Source: an uncultured Cytophagales bacterium (GTDB taxonomy: Bacteria; Bacteroidota; Bacteroidia; Cytophagales; Thermoflexibacteraceae). Taken from it: a DNA stretch of 64,000 nt. The stretch lies in assembly GCA_938039675.1 (NCBI GenBank), contig CALHUI010000002.1, positions 1-64,000 of the forward strand. The letters run 5' to 3'. Under the pieces are notes generated by a model. That model saw nothing but the letters and a program-made list of their open reading frames with translations, did no database searches and was not told the DNA's origin. Positions 46,660-56,368 of this stretch are shown here, one piece after another. Within the stretch, counting starts at the first letter, position 1. Each line of letters opens with the position of its first letter. The translations under genes were made by a program, and so were the position numbers.

Positions 46660-47763
46660 TTATTTTAGTAATTCGGTAAGGCGGTCTTCCAATGCCTGCC
46701 CACGGAGGTTTTTATCTATGATGATGCCGTTTTTGTCTAACAGCACCGTCATAGGGATACTCTGAATGCGATAAAGCGGCACAACGGATGATTGCCAGAA
46801 TTTCAGGTCGGAAACATGAGTCCAAGTCAGCCCGTCGTCTTTGATGGCTTTGAGCCACTGGTCTCTTTCCTTATCCAACGAAACACCGAATATTTCAAAA
46901 TCTTTTCCTTTGAACCTGTTGTACATGCGCACTACGTTCGGGTTTTCGCGGCGGCAAGGGCCGCACCACGAAGCCCAGAAGTCAATAAGTACGTATTTGC
47001 CGCGCAGCGAAGAGAGCCTGATTTCTTTTCCTTCGGGGTCATTCAGTGCAATTTCGGGGGCGGGTTGCCCAACAGCGGTTTTGCTGATTTGTTCTAGTCG
47101 CTTGCCGAAATCAGCTACATACTCCGAAGTAGGATGCGCCTGTGCAAGTTTTTGATGGATTTGCTGCAAAAAAGCTATCTCCTTATCGGCATCGAGAGCA
47201 CCTGCCACCACAATAGACACAATGGAAGAAGGATTTTGTTCTATCATTTGCTTGGCTTTGCCAATAGCATCGGCAGAAATCAACTGATAGGCTTCCATCA
47301 GTTGCTCTTGCGTCAATTGCCCGTTTACTGCCAGAGCCTGCACACTGTCGGTCTTTCTGCGGAAAGATTGCTCCAACCCGTAAAAACGCAGCAAATAGTC
47401 GGTGTCGGGCGAGCCACTTACTTTAAATATGCCATTGGTTTGCCCGGCCGCTTCTACCTTTATTGTAGCAGGTTGCGTAATTACCAAATCTCCGAATTGT
47501 GTATTGTACACATTCAGCGAATAGAAACCGGGAAATTCTACTTTTACTTCTATGCGAAACTTACCGTTATCATCGGGCTTGACCGAATCTATGGGAACAG
47601 CTTTTTCTAACCCTTGCCTGCTCAGATAAACCATTTTACCGGGTTGCGGATTGGCAATTGTTCCTTCAATAACCGTTACTTCTGCATGTGTATTTTCAGC
47701 AGCATTTTGGCAGGCTGCAAGTGCTGCTCCGAACAGTAAAAAGAAAACAGTTTTGCGATTCAT
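46660..47763 (-). CDS. TlpA-like thioredoxin-fold lipoprotein
   Basis: 367 residues from the ATG at 47763. The lipobox LAAC gives a lipidated Cys18. An N-terminal domain (about 25-120) resembles the DUF4369 domain often fused to these proteins (VIEGTIANPQPGKMVYLSRQ). After a helical linker, the C-terminal AhpC/TSA-like domain has APEIALNDPEGKEIRLSSLRGKYVLIDFWASWCGPC with the CxxC near residues 264-267. It is probably a periplasm-facing thiol-disulfide reductase. Ends in a clear terminator before galE. Confidence 0.88.
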   Translation of the reverse strand: MNRKTVFFLLFGAALAACQNAAENTHAEVTVIEGTIANPQPGKMVYLSRQGLEKAVPIDSVKPDDNGKFRIEVKVEFPGFYSLNVYNTQFGDLVITQPATIKVEAAGQTNGIFKVSGSPDTDYLLRFYGLEQSFRRKTDSVQALAVNGQLTQEQLMEAYQLISADAIGKAKQMIEQNPSSIVSIVVAGALDADKEIAFLQQIHQKLAQAHPTSEYVADFGKRLEQISKTAVGQPAPEIALNDPEGKEIRLSSLRGKYVLIDFWASWCGPCRRENPNVVRMYNRFKGKDFEIFGVSLDKERDQWLKAIKDDGLTWTHVSDLKFWQSSVVPLYRIQSIPMTVLLDKNGIIIDKNLRGQALEDRLTELLK

Positions 47764-47906
47764 CGCTAAAATTAAATTTAAGACAGCATCAAAAATAGGC
47801 AAAAAGCATCCGCTTACGGGTGATTACTAACCGATTTTGGATTATTTAACATTGATTGCCGGCATCTGTAAGATTGAGAGTTCCTATCTATCTACCCAAT
47901 CTTTCC

Positions 47907-47914
47907 TAACTTTG
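47907..47914 (+). promoter_or_regulatory. -7 box almost touching the mfd start codon
   Basis: TAACTTTG, an exact TAnnTTTG match, ends four bases before the ATG at 47919. The implied transcription start falls at or inside the start codon. No TTG is at 19 bases upstream. Confidence 0.4.
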
Positions 47915-47918
47915 CCCT

Positions 47919-50900
47919 ATGACTGCACAAGAGTTGTTGGGGCTATATGCCAATGATGCGTTTATTCAAAATATCGCCCATCAGATTAATCAGATGGGCA
48001 CGGGAATTATACCACTGCGCAGCCTTACGGGCAGTCAGGACGCGGTTATTGCTGCCACACTCTATAAAATCAATCCGCAGCCGCAATTGTTTTTGCTGCA
48101 CGATAAGGAAGAAGCCTACTACTTTTTTAATGACCTTCAAAACCTGCTGAAAGACCAGTTGCGCTCCGGGCAGGAAATATTATTTTTTCCTACGTCCTAC
48201 AAGCGGCCTTATCAGTTTCAGGAAGTTGATAACGCAAATATTTTACAGCGGGCAGAGGTACTGAATCGCATCAACCAGACTAAAAACTACCTGCAAGGGG
48301 AAATCATTGTGAGTTACCCCGAAGCAATGACCGAAAAAGTCATCAACAAGCGCTCGCTCGTAGAGCATACTTTTCTGGTCAAAGTCGGGGAAAAAATCAA
48401 CGGCGAATTTGTTGCCGAACTGCTGCACAGCTACGATTTTGAGCGCACAGATTTTGTCTATGAACCCGGACAGTTTGCCGTTCGCGGCGGTATCATAGAC
48501 GTATTCAGCTATGCCGGCGACCTGCCCTACCGCATTGAACTCTTTGGCGACGAGGTGGAAAGCATCCGTACTTTTGACCCCGTTACACAGCTTTCCGTGG
48601 CGCAGGTACAGTCCATTTCGCTCATCCCCAACGTGCAAACCAAACTTTTGCACGAAACACGGGAGCCGTTCCTGAAGTTTATTCCGAAAAATACGCGTAT
48701 CTGGGTCAAGGACTTAGCTCTGACGCTGGAAACACTGCGCAAATATTTTGATAAAGCCACGCAAGATTTTGCCGAAATAGTATCAGGCAGCGACATCCGA
48801 CTGGTTGCCAAACCCGCTGACCTTTTTGAAACTGCAGAGAGTTTTGAAGAAGCTCTTCGGTCTTTTACTGTGTTGGAATTTGGTAAACGATTTATAAGCA
48901 AGCACAAAGCCATAGAATTCAGCAGTAAACCGCAACCCTCATTTAATAAAGATTTCACACTGATTGCCAAACACTTAGACGAAAATCAGTTGCGTGGTAT
49001 TACCAACGTGCTGGTGGCAGAGCAGCATCGGCAATTGGAGCGGCTTCGTACTATTTTTGAGGAAATAGACCCGCAGTTGCGTTTCCAAACGCTGCATTTG
49101 GCAATGCGCGAAGGCTTTTGTGATGAACTGCTGCAAATAGCCTGCTATACCGACCATCAGTTGTTTGAGCGTTTTCACCGCTACAAAGCAAAGGAACGCT
49201 TCTCCAAGTCGCAGGCAATGACCATCCGCGAGTTGAAATCGCTCCAAATCGGCGACTACGTAACCCACGTAGACTACGGTGTGGGGCGTTTTGCAGGCTT
49301 GGAAAAGGTAGAGTCCAACGGAAAAGTACAGGAATCCATCCGATTGGTCTATCGGGACGACGATATTTTGTACATTTCCATTCACTCTCTGCACAAAATT
49401 GCCAAATATACCGGCAAAGATGGTGCTACTCCTCCGTTGAGTAAACTCGGCTCGCCGGAGTGGGAAAACAAAAAGAAGAATGTCAAAAAGAAAGTTCGCG
49501 ACATCGCCAAGGAGTTGATAAAACTCTATGCTAAGCGCAAGGCCGCACCGGGGTTTGCTTTTTCCAAAGACAATTATTTGCAAATTGAGCTGGAAACCTC
49601 ATTTCTGTATGAGGACACACCCGACCAAGCAAAAGCCGCCGCCGCTGTTAAGGCAGACATGGAACAACCCTACCCGATGGACAGGCTCGTTTGCGGCGAT
49701 GTGGGCTTCGGCAAAACCGAGGTTGCCATTCGTGCAGCCTTTAAAGCTACTACTGACGGCAAACAGGTTGCCGTATTAGTGCCAACAACCGTGCTGGCCA
49801 TGCAGCACTACAAAACTTTCAGCGAACGCCTGAAAAATTTCCCTGTGCGCGTGGAATACATCAACCGCTTTAAATCTGCCAAAGAAATTAAGACAACCCT
49901 GCAAAACCTTGCCGAAGGCAAAATTGACATTCTGATTGGTACGCACCGCATTGTGAGCCAAGATGTCAGGTTCAAAGATTTGGGCTTGCTGATTATAGAT
50001 GAAGAGCAAAAGTTCGGTGTAAAAACCAAAGACCGCCTTAAAGAAATGCGTGTTAATGTGGATGTGCTCACACTTTCGGCAACACCGATTCCGCGCACGT
50101 TGCAGTTTTCGCTCATGGGCGCGCGCGACCTTTCCATTATCAACACGCCGCCGCCCAATCGCCAGCCTGTTACTACCGAAATTCACGTGTTCAAAGAAGA
50201 GCTCATCCGAGATGCAATCAGCTATGAGTTGCAACGTGGTGGGCAGGTGTTTTTCGTACACAACCGCATCGGCGATATTGAAGAAATTGCCAATATCATC
50301 CTGCGGCTTGTGCCCGATGCCCGCATTGGCATTGCGCACGGGCAAATGGACGGCAAAAAATTAGAAGCCGTGATGATGAAGTTCATTGAGGGGGAATATG
50401 ATGTGCTGGTTTCTACCAACATTATAGAAAGCGGCTTGGACATTCCCAATGCCAACACAATCATCATCAATCGGGCACATACCTACGGGCTTTCCGACCT
50501 GCACCAGATGCGCGGCCGCGTCGGACGTTCCAACCGCAAAGCCTTCTGCTACCTGCTTACGCCACTGATGAGCGGCCTTACGGCAGATTCGCGCAAGCGT
50601 TTGCAGGTATTGGAAGAATTCAGCGATTTGGGCGATGGCTTCAAAGTAGCCATGCGCGACTTAGACATTCGCGGCGCAGGCGACCTGCTGGGGGCAGAGC
50701 AAAGCGGCTTCATTACCGACATCGGCTTTGAAATGTACCATCAGATTCTGGATGAAGCCATTCAGGAACTGAAAGCAACCGAATTTCGCGAGCTGTTTGA
50801 GCACGAACTGTCTCTGAAACAAGAGGATTTCGTGAAAGACTGCACCATTGAAACCGACTTTGAAATCATTATACCCGACACTTACGTTTCGGGCATCAGC

Positions 50901-51293
50901 GAGCGGCTGCGCCTCTATACGCAAACCGACAGCATTAAAACCGAAGAGGAGTTAGAGCAATTCCGCCAGTCGCTGATAGACCGCTTCGGACCCATGCCGC
51001 GCTCAGTATGGGACTTGTTGCGTACCGTTCAACTGCGTTGGCTGGCACAAAAAATGGGGTTTGAAAAAATTACACTTAAAGGCGGTACGCTCAAAGGTTA
51101 TTTCCTCAATAAGGAATCCTACTTTCAGGGTGAAATTTTTGGGCAGATTATTCGCTATGCCACACGCAACCCCAAAAACTGCCGACTGAAAGAAACCAAT
51201 AAAGGCCCCGTGCTGATTGTGGAAAATATCACCGATGTGGAAAAGGCTATGCAGGTGATGGAAGATATGACAGGGAAATTACAGGAAGTATAG
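47919..51293 (+). CDS. mfd: Transcription-repair coupling factor
   Basis: 1124 residues. Mfd removes RNA polymerase stalled at DNA damage and recruits UvrA. The N-terminal UvrB-like part includes FAVRGGIIDVFSYAGDLPYRIELFGDEVESI. The RNA polymerase-interacting domain is near residues 440-500 (GDYVTHVDYGVGRFAGLEKV). The RecG-like helicase core has Walker A GDVGFGKTEVA (about 595), DEEQKFGVKTKDRL (DEEQ box), LSATPIPRTLQFSLMGARDLS, ESGLDIPNANTIIINRAHTYGLSDLHQMRGRVGRS, and the C-terminal TRCF domain. Complete and standard. Confidence 0.97.
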   Translation: MTAQELLGLYANDAFIQNIAHQINQMGTGIIPLRSLTGSQDAVIAATLYKINPQPQLFLLHDKEEAYYFFNDLQNLLKDQLRSGQEILFFPTSYKRPYQFQEVDNANILQRAEVLNRINQTKNYLQGEIIVSYPEAMTEKVINKRSLVEHTFLVKVGEKINGEFVAELLHSYDFERTDFVYEPGQFAVRGGIIDVFSYAGDLPYRIELFGDEVESIRTFDPVTQLSVAQVQSISLIPNVQTKLLHETREPFLKFIPKNTRIWVKDLALTLETLRKYFDKATQDFAEIVSGSDIRLVAKPADLFETAESFEEALRSFTVLEFGKRFISKHKAIEFSSKPQPSFNKDFTLIAKHLDENQLRGITNVLVAEQHRQLERLRTIFEEIDPQLRFQTLHLAMREGFCDELLQIACYTDHQLFERFHRYKAKERFSKSQAMTIRELKSLQIGDYVTHVDYGVGRFAGLEKVESNGKVQESIRLVYRDDDILYISIHSLHKIAKYTGKDGATPPLSKLGSPEWENKKKNVKKKVRDIAKELIKLYAKRKAAPGFAFSKDNYLQIELETSFLYEDTPDQAKAAAAVKADMEQPYPMDRLVCGDVGFGKTEVAIRAAFKATTDGKQVAVLVPTTVLAMQHYKTFSERLKNFPVRVEYINRFKSAKEIKTTLQNLAEGKIDILIGTHRIVSQDVRFKDLGLLIIDEEQKFGVKTKDRLKEMRVNVDVLTLSATPIPRTLQFSLMGARDLSIINTPPPNRQPVTTEIHVFKEELIRDAISYELQRGGQVFFVHNRIGDIEEIANIILRLVPDARIGIAHGQMDGKKLEAVMMKFIEGEYDVLVSTNIIESGLDIPNANTIIINRAHTYGLSDLHQMRGRVGRSNRKAFCYLLTPLMSGLTADSRKRLQVLEEFSDLGDGFKVAMRDLDIRGAGDLLGAEQSGFITDIGFEMYHQILDEAIQELKATEFRELFEHELSLKQEDFVKDCTIETDFEIIIPDTYVSGISERLRLYTQTDSIKTEEELEQFRQSLIDRFGPMPRSVWDLLRTVQLRWLAQKMGFEKITLKGGTLKGYFLNKESYFQGEIFGQIIRYATRNPKNCRLKETNKGPVLIVENITDVEKAMQVMEDMTGKLQEV

Positions 51294-51347
51294 ATTCCGA
51301 CCTGATAATCGCATTTCCACATCGCTTGATAAAAACTCATTTCGGCA

Positions 51348-52481
51348 TCAGGTAAGCATCTGTTCCGCAAGGCTGCTGCCAATCATAGAACCGATGGCGA
51401 CTCCCATGCCACCCATGCGCACCCCCAAAAACACTTGCGGCAGCGCAGGGTGAGGCTGAACAATCGGCTGTTTGTTTGGCCCGAATGCCATAATACCTGC
51501 CCACCGCATGGCAATTCGGAAATCTGTACCGGGCAAGATAACACGGCGCAACTTTTCCTCCAACAAATTCATAATCAGTGGTGTAACTTCAAATTTTGTG
51601 GTGGTTTCACCCGCAAAATCGGTATTGCGCCCTCCGCCGAACAGCACGCGATTGCCTACGTTGCGGAAGTAATAGTAGCCCTCGTCCATGTGAAATGCAC
51701 CGCGAAAAGGCAAATTCGGGATGGGGTCGGTAATGAGTACCTGTCCGCGGCCGGGGCGCACATCCAATTCGGCGAGCAATTCGCATGCAAAAGCATTGGT
51801 GCAAACGGCCACTTTTTCAGCCTGAAAATCAATATTTTGCGATATTGTTTGGCATGAAATTACAATTTTTCCCCGTTGTTCATGCAGTTCATGCACTTCA
51901 CACCCCGTTACAATGTGTACTCCGCGCTCCGCTGCATATTGCCAGAGGCTTTTCACCATTTGCCCTGTGTGCAACATTCCTTCTAAACAATTGAAAACCA
52001 ATGCTTTGCTGTGCTGCCGACAAAAGCCGAACTCGCGAATTTTATCATTGTGCAATGTGAATATCTCTTGCTTGAACAGTTTGAATAACATGAAATTAAC
52101 AGCCTCCAAGTGTTGCAGGCTGTTCAACTCCTGTTCACCGATGAGTTCATAGCCGCCAACAGGTTCATAGCCGATGCGCTCGTCGCCAAGCCTTTGACGC
52201 AGCCGAAGCAGCCCTTTCCATCGCAACTCTACCAGTGCGAGCATTTCCTCTTCGGACATGGTTTGCAGGTCAGCCAGCAGTTCGGTCAGGCTGCCGAAGC
52301 AGGCAAAACCCGCATTTTTGGTGCTTGCTCCCGTAGGCAATGCGCCACGTTCAATTAATAAAATGCGCTTGTATGGTTGGCTTTCTGCCAGCGCTGCGGC
52401 GGTTGAAAGCCCGACAATTCCTCCGCCAACTACCGCGTAGTCGTAATCGGTAAATGATGATTTTTCCCAAAAACTCAGCAT
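51348..52481 (-). CDS. FAD-dependent oxidoreductase (D-amino acid oxidase/DAO family)
   Basis: 377 residues. The nucleotide-binding VVGGGIVGLSTAAALAES is near the N-terminus (about 18-35), followed by LLIERGALPTGASTKNAGFACFG, typical of DadA/GlpO/glycine oxidase-like enzymes. A C-terminal motif with GVRMGGMGVAIGSMIG closes the FAD site. It probably oxidises an amine or sarcosine-like substrate; which one is unknown. The TPR gene ends 2 bases upstream, so both are read from one transcript. Confidence 0.83.
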   Translation of the reverse strand: MLSFWEKSSFTDYDYAVVGGGIVGLSTAAALAESQPYKRILLIERGALPTGASTKNAGFACFGSLTELLADLQTMSEEEMLALVELRWKGLLRLRQRLGDERIGYEPVGGYELIGEQELNSLQHLEAVNFMLFKLFKQEIFTLHNDKIREFGFCRQHSKALVFNCLEGMLHTGQMVKSLWQYAAERGVHIVTGCEVHELHEQRGKIVISCQTISQNIDFQAEKVAVCTNAFACELLAELDVRPGRGQVLITDPIPNLPFRGAFHMDEGYYYFRNVGNRVLFGGGRNTDFAGETTTKFEVTPLIMNLLEEKLRRVILPGTDFRIAMRWAGIMAFGPNKQPIVQPHPALPQVFLGVRMGGMGVAIGSMIGSSLAEQMLT

Positions 52482-52483
52482 TG

Positions 52484-54313
52484 TTAGTTTACGTTATCTC
52501 CGCGCAAAGTACGGAAACGGCGGCGAGCTTCCGCCGTATAGATACTTCCTTTATATTTTATCAGGACATCCTGATAGAGTTGCATAGCCGTTGTTTTGTC
52601 TTTCAGGTTTTCTTCCTGAATTTTTGCCATTGTGAATAAGGCATCATCTGCCAGAATATCATCGCCGTATTCTTCAATAATTTTTTTCAGACAGTCTATT
52701 GCTTGTCCAAACTGACCGCGTTTCAAATAAATATTGGCCTGCGCCCAATAAATTTCATCGGTCAGCGAATGGTTAGGGTAGGTGAGGAGCATTTTATCGT
52801 ATCGGGCAAGTGCTTCGTCAAATTTGTTTTGAAATACCAGCAGTTCAATGGCCGAAAACTCGCGAAGGGTAGTTTCGGCTGTATCCAGTTCCAGATTGTC
52901 CCCAATCAGCAGTGAAAGTTGCATGGCATCATTAGCAATTTCACGCGAGGTAGCTTCTTTGAGCACGTCCAGATATTCTTTGGCAAACTCAAAATCGCCT
53001 TTAAAATAGAAGAGGCGGGCATTGCGCAACTTTGCCAACTGTCCGATGTTGGTATTTTTTTCGGCTTTTTCAACTTGGGCATAGAGCAGCGTGCTTTCCC
53101 AAGGCTCGCCTTTGAGCAGGTAAATATCTCCCAAATCCAATTTTGCCTGTGCAATAATATCGCGTTTATTGGCTATTGCAGGCGAAACCACAATCTGTTC
53201 CAATACTTTAATGGCAGTGTCTTTGTTGTCTAAATAGAATGCCTGTAACAAGGCCATGCTTCGGGCAGCTTCGGCGGTAGACTCCCGTAAGCCCACTTCT
53301 GTAAGCATTTTGGTATAATCATTTACCAATTGTCTGATTTTCACCATATCAACGGGAAAGGTATTTTTAATTATCTCTTCACGCGATTTAATCAACATTC
53401 TGCGCGCCACGGGATAGAGGTTGCCGGAGGGGTAGCGCTCTATGATATATTCAAAAATTTTAATAGCATTCTGAAAGTCTTTGTTCTCAACGGCAATCAT
53501 GCCGAGGTCATAAAGCCCCATGCCTTCTAATTTTTTGCGTCGGTCAATGGCTTTTGCCTGCACCAGTGCTTTGCCAAACTCTTTAAGTTGGATGTAGTAC
53601 CAAAGCATCATTTCATTATAGACGATTTGGTCGGGGTATTTTTGCAAATAGCGTATCAGAATGCTCTCCATTTTGGCGAAAGCATCTTCATCTCGAATGC
53701 GAGATTGCAACACGCTTTGTACGTAATCCAATTGCCGTTCGCCTTCGGTGAGCAACTCCATATACTCCTCAATCATTTTATCTATTTTGCCCGAAAGCGA
53801 GTAAAGCACCGCCAACTCATAAATAAACTTATCATTGCCGTTTTTCCGTCCAATCAGATAGAGTCGCTCGGCGTAGTCAAACAGGTTGGCACTGATGAAA
53901 TAGCGAGCTGCATACTTAATCAGGTTGTCATCTTTTCGCACAGCAGCAATAAAGGATTCAAAGTGCTTTTGTGCTTCCTCGTGCCGCCCCATCAGCCCCA
54001 GCACAACGCCGTAGTCCACATTGAACAAGCCTTCGGTCGGGTAGGCTTTCACTTGCCGGCGCAGATATTTTTCGGCTTCGTCCAATTGTTGCAATTTCAG
54101 CATTGCATCCAAATAGTTTTTATGTGTCTCGTACACATACTGCTTATTGCGCACCAATTTGGAGTAAATAGTTAAGGCCTTTTCAAACTCGCCGCTTGTA
54201 TAATATTCGTTGGCGAGTTCCAACTCATCTTGTGCCTGTGCTTGCAGCAGAAATCCTAATATGCAAACGAGCGGTAATAACCATTTTTTTGCGTTGTTCA
54301 CTATATAAAGCAT
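52484..54313 (-). CDS. Exported tetratricopeptide repeat protein
   Basis: 609 residues from the ATG at 54313 (a TTG two codons upstream is the frame limit). After an N-terminal signal peptide (KKWLLPLVCILGFLLQAQAQ) the protein is all helical with TPR-like units across about 30-600, for example DELELANEYYTSGEFEKALTIYSKLV near the start and EIYWAQANIYLKRGQFGQAIDCLKKI near the end. Probably a periplasmic scaffold, similar in style to BamD/YbgF or SprE-like TPR proteins, but no specific assignment is justified. Cotranscribed with the DAO-family oxidoreductase. Confidence 0.8.
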   Translation of the reverse strand: MLYIVNNAKKWLLPLVCILGFLLQAQAQDELELANEYYTSGEFEKALTIYSKLVRNKQYVYETHKNYLDAMLKLQQLDEAEKYLRRQVKAYPTEGLFNVDYGVVLGLMGRHEEAQKHFESFIAAVRKDDNLIKYAARYFISANLFDYAERLYLIGRKNGNDKFIYELAVLYSLSGKIDKMIEEYMELLTEGERQLDYVQSVLQSRIRDEDAFAKMESILIRYLQKYPDQIVYNEMMLWYYIQLKEFGKALVQAKAIDRRKKLEGMGLYDLGMIAVENKDFQNAIKIFEYIIERYPSGNLYPVARRMLIKSREEIIKNTFPVDMVKIRQLVNDYTKMLTEVGLRESTAEAARSMALLQAFYLDNKDTAIKVLEQIVVSPAIANKRDIIAQAKLDLGDIYLLKGEPWESTLLYAQVEKAEKNTNIGQLAKLRNARLFYFKGDFEFAKEYLDVLKEATSREIANDAMQLSLLIGDNLELDTAETTLREFSAIELLVFQNKFDEALARYDKMLLTYPNHSLTDEIYWAQANIYLKRGQFGQAIDCLKKIIEEYGDDILADDALFTMAKIQEENLKDKTTAMQLYQDVLIKYKGSIYTAEARRRFRTLRGDNVN

Positions 54314-54685
54314 ATACAAATAATTCTAATTGATTTTAAAAATTAATTGAGGTTTATTGTTGAGCCATGTATTAGTTGAATAGTTCTTGCTTTTGCCGTA
54401 CTGTTCATTGCATTTTAATTATCTGAATAGGAAGTTCATCATAAAATGTACACTAACCGTTTTGCTATTAGCAAGTTAGCTTACTTATTCAACGAGTTAT
54501 TCAAATGTGAGGTTTGCTGTTCATCTTTCTAAATTTGGTGGGATGCGTGAATAACCATTGCGGAAGGATGAATAAATCATGCCAAGTCGTGTATAGCAAA
54601 ACAGGTATCAACCGTGAAAAAGGCAGTTGATACCTGTTTGTTCAAGCCTGTACACTATGCTGTTCAAGATTTGTTCAAGGGAAAT
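54314..54685. other. Gene-free gap with one strong hairpin
   Basis: About 370 bases between the TPR gene start and the end of the lipoprotein gene. Besides the 14-bp hairpin at 54598-54639, I see only AT-rich DNA with several GTTCA/TGTTCAAG short repeats near 54640-54680. No ORF of convincing codon use and no tRNA-like fold is present. Confidence 0.5.
54598..54639 (-). terminator. 14-bp perfect hairpin after the Ig-like lipoprotein gene
   Basis: AAACAGGTATCAAC (54599-54612) and GTTGATACCTGTTT (54626-54639) are exact mirror arms around a 13-base loop. On the minus strand TTTT follows the stem, and it lies about 47 bases after the lipoprotein stop codon. TTT also occurs on the plus side, so it may work in both directions. 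Confidence 0.6.
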
Positions 54686-56365
54686 TTATTTGAGCGCGCG
54701 TACAGGAATTTGTTCTTTGCTTGTGTCTATGATGTTGTCTTCATAGTCCCACTTGGGTTTTACTTTGATGACTTCACCAAAAACATAGACAGGCTCGGGG
54801 AGAATTCTTTGGGAAGGGTTGCCCGCATCCCATTTGCCGTTGTTGTTCAGGTCTCCGATAATACGAATGCGTTTATCTCCTGGGGTAACATATTCAAACT
54901 TGAAGTTCTTCGTATTGAATAGCTCTTGCTCTATGCTGAATTTGTCGGAGGTAAGTTGCACAATAAAGTACGGATAGTCGGTACGTACTTCTCCACTGAT
55001 GGTAGCCAAATCGTTAGGGTCGCGCTCTTTGTAACTGATTTCTTTGCCTTTCAGTGTATCAGACTCTACGGAAATGAAAGCGTTTTTCCCGATTTTCATT
55101 TTGAACTCTTTGACGTTCTTGCCCAAATCTTTTTGGATAGTAAGTTGCGTGAAATTGGGATTCCAAGAGTAGTCTGCGGGCGTAAGTTTTTGCTTTTTGA
55201 GTGTATCTTTATTTGTAAAGACTTGATAATCAATGCTATCCATTAAAAATTGGCTAACGGGTTTATTAAAAACCAATTCAAATTTGAGCTTATGAATAGC
55301 CGGAGTAACCAAAGCTCCGCCTGTGGGAAATTCTTTGACCTCAAAGGGTGCTTTGCGGATATTTTTTTCTTTGGATACTTCTGCAAAATAGACATTGAGC
55401 GTATCCGTAATACGGTTTCCGGCCGAGTCTTGTGCAGTTAAATAGATTTTACTGCTGTCACCTATGTTATAGGCTTCGGTGCGGAAAAATCGGATAACAT
55501 CATTCTCGAGCATCCATCGGGTTTTATTTGCAAAGTCTGCGTCAGCATACTGTACCTCTGACATCTGCAAACCTTTATTGAATTTCACCTCGTAATATTG
55601 ACGCACGGCGCGCGCCTGTGTACGGCGAAAAGGACGGGTATCGTACCGCACCGTTTGCAGATTGACTATTCTGAAAGAGCGATTGATTAAATCAACTGGT
55701 ACGGAGTCCATACCGATTGCTTCTTGTGTGTTGTTGTAAATCAAATCGCTTTTAGTGCCTTCTTGCAAAGCATAAATTTTGTAGCGGTCGGGTTTAATAT
55801 TTTTCAGATGGAACTTGCCCAAAGAGTCAGTTCTGGTTTGGTAAAGCGGCTTATGCTTGAAAATATCTAAGGTATCGTTCAGGCGATAGAGTAGTACAGA
55901 GGCCTTGATTTCCGGCTGACCAGTTTGCAGTTGGGTTACTCTGCCGCTGATATTTGCTGTATCTATTTGTTCTCCTGTACTGAAAGCGATGCGCAGATTT
56001 TCCGCTTTGTTGCGCTCATTTACATCTTGTACGGTTTCACCGAAGTCAAGCACATAGGTAGTTTGCGGCTCGAAAGGTTCTTCAAATATCAGTGTTAGAA
56101 TATTTTTATTGAGCTTAAACTCATAATCACCTTTGATGGTAGGCGTGATAATGAGCCCCGATTTCAGGCTTTTCAGTTCAATATATTCATCAAATACCAA
56201 CTTAATAATTTTGCCGTTGAACTGTACGCTTTGGTCTTTGGGAATACTGAACAGCAGTTGCGGCGGTGTTTCATCTTTGGGGCCGCCTGAGGGCGGAGTA
56301 CTCATGTTAGCGCATGCAGCCAGCAGACACAACATGAATACTCCGATAATAATTTTTTGTAACAT
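54686..56365 (-). CDS. Lipoprotein with Ig-like (Big_5) domains
   Basis: 559 residues. A lipobox LAAC gives lipidated Cys18, followed by STPPSGGPKDETPPQLLFS. The next domain (about 30-130) has the Big_5 Ig-like strand pattern (FDEYIELKSLKSGLIITP, YVLDFGETVQDVNERNKAENL). Then come a carboxypeptidase-regulatory-like domain (about 135-215, ISGRVTQLQTGQPEIKASVLL) and further beta-rich modules. Likely an outer-membrane-attached protein of unknown function that recurs in Bacteroidota. It starts 3 bases after mnmG and is probably cotranscribed. Confidence 0.75.
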   Translation of the reverse strand: MLQKIIIGVFMLCLLAACANMSTPPSGGPKDETPPQLLFSIPKDQSVQFNGKIIKLVFDEYIELKSLKSGLIITPTIKGDYEFKLNKNILTLIFEEPFEPQTTYVLDFGETVQDVNERNKAENLRIAFSTGEQIDTANISGRVTQLQTGQPEIKASVLLYRLNDTLDIFKHKPLYQTRTDSLGKFHLKNIKPDRYKIYALQEGTKSDLIYNNTQEAIGMDSVPVDLINRSFRIVNLQTVRYDTRPFRRTQARAVRQYYEVKFNKGLQMSEVQYADADFANKTRWMLENDVIRFFRTEAYNIGDSSKIYLTAQDSAGNRITDTLNVYFAEVSKEKNIRKAPFEVKEFPTGGALVTPAIHKLKFELVFNKPVSQFLMDSIDYQVFTNKDTLKKQKLTPADYSWNPNFTQLTIQKDLGKNVKEFKMKIGKNAFISVESDTLKGKEISYKERDPNDLATISGEVRTDYPYFIVQLTSDKFSIEQELFNTKNFKFEYVTPGDKRIRIIGDLNNNGKWDAGNPSQRILPEPVYVFGEVIKVKPKWDYEDNIIDTSKEQIPVRALK

Positions 56366-56368
56366 GAG

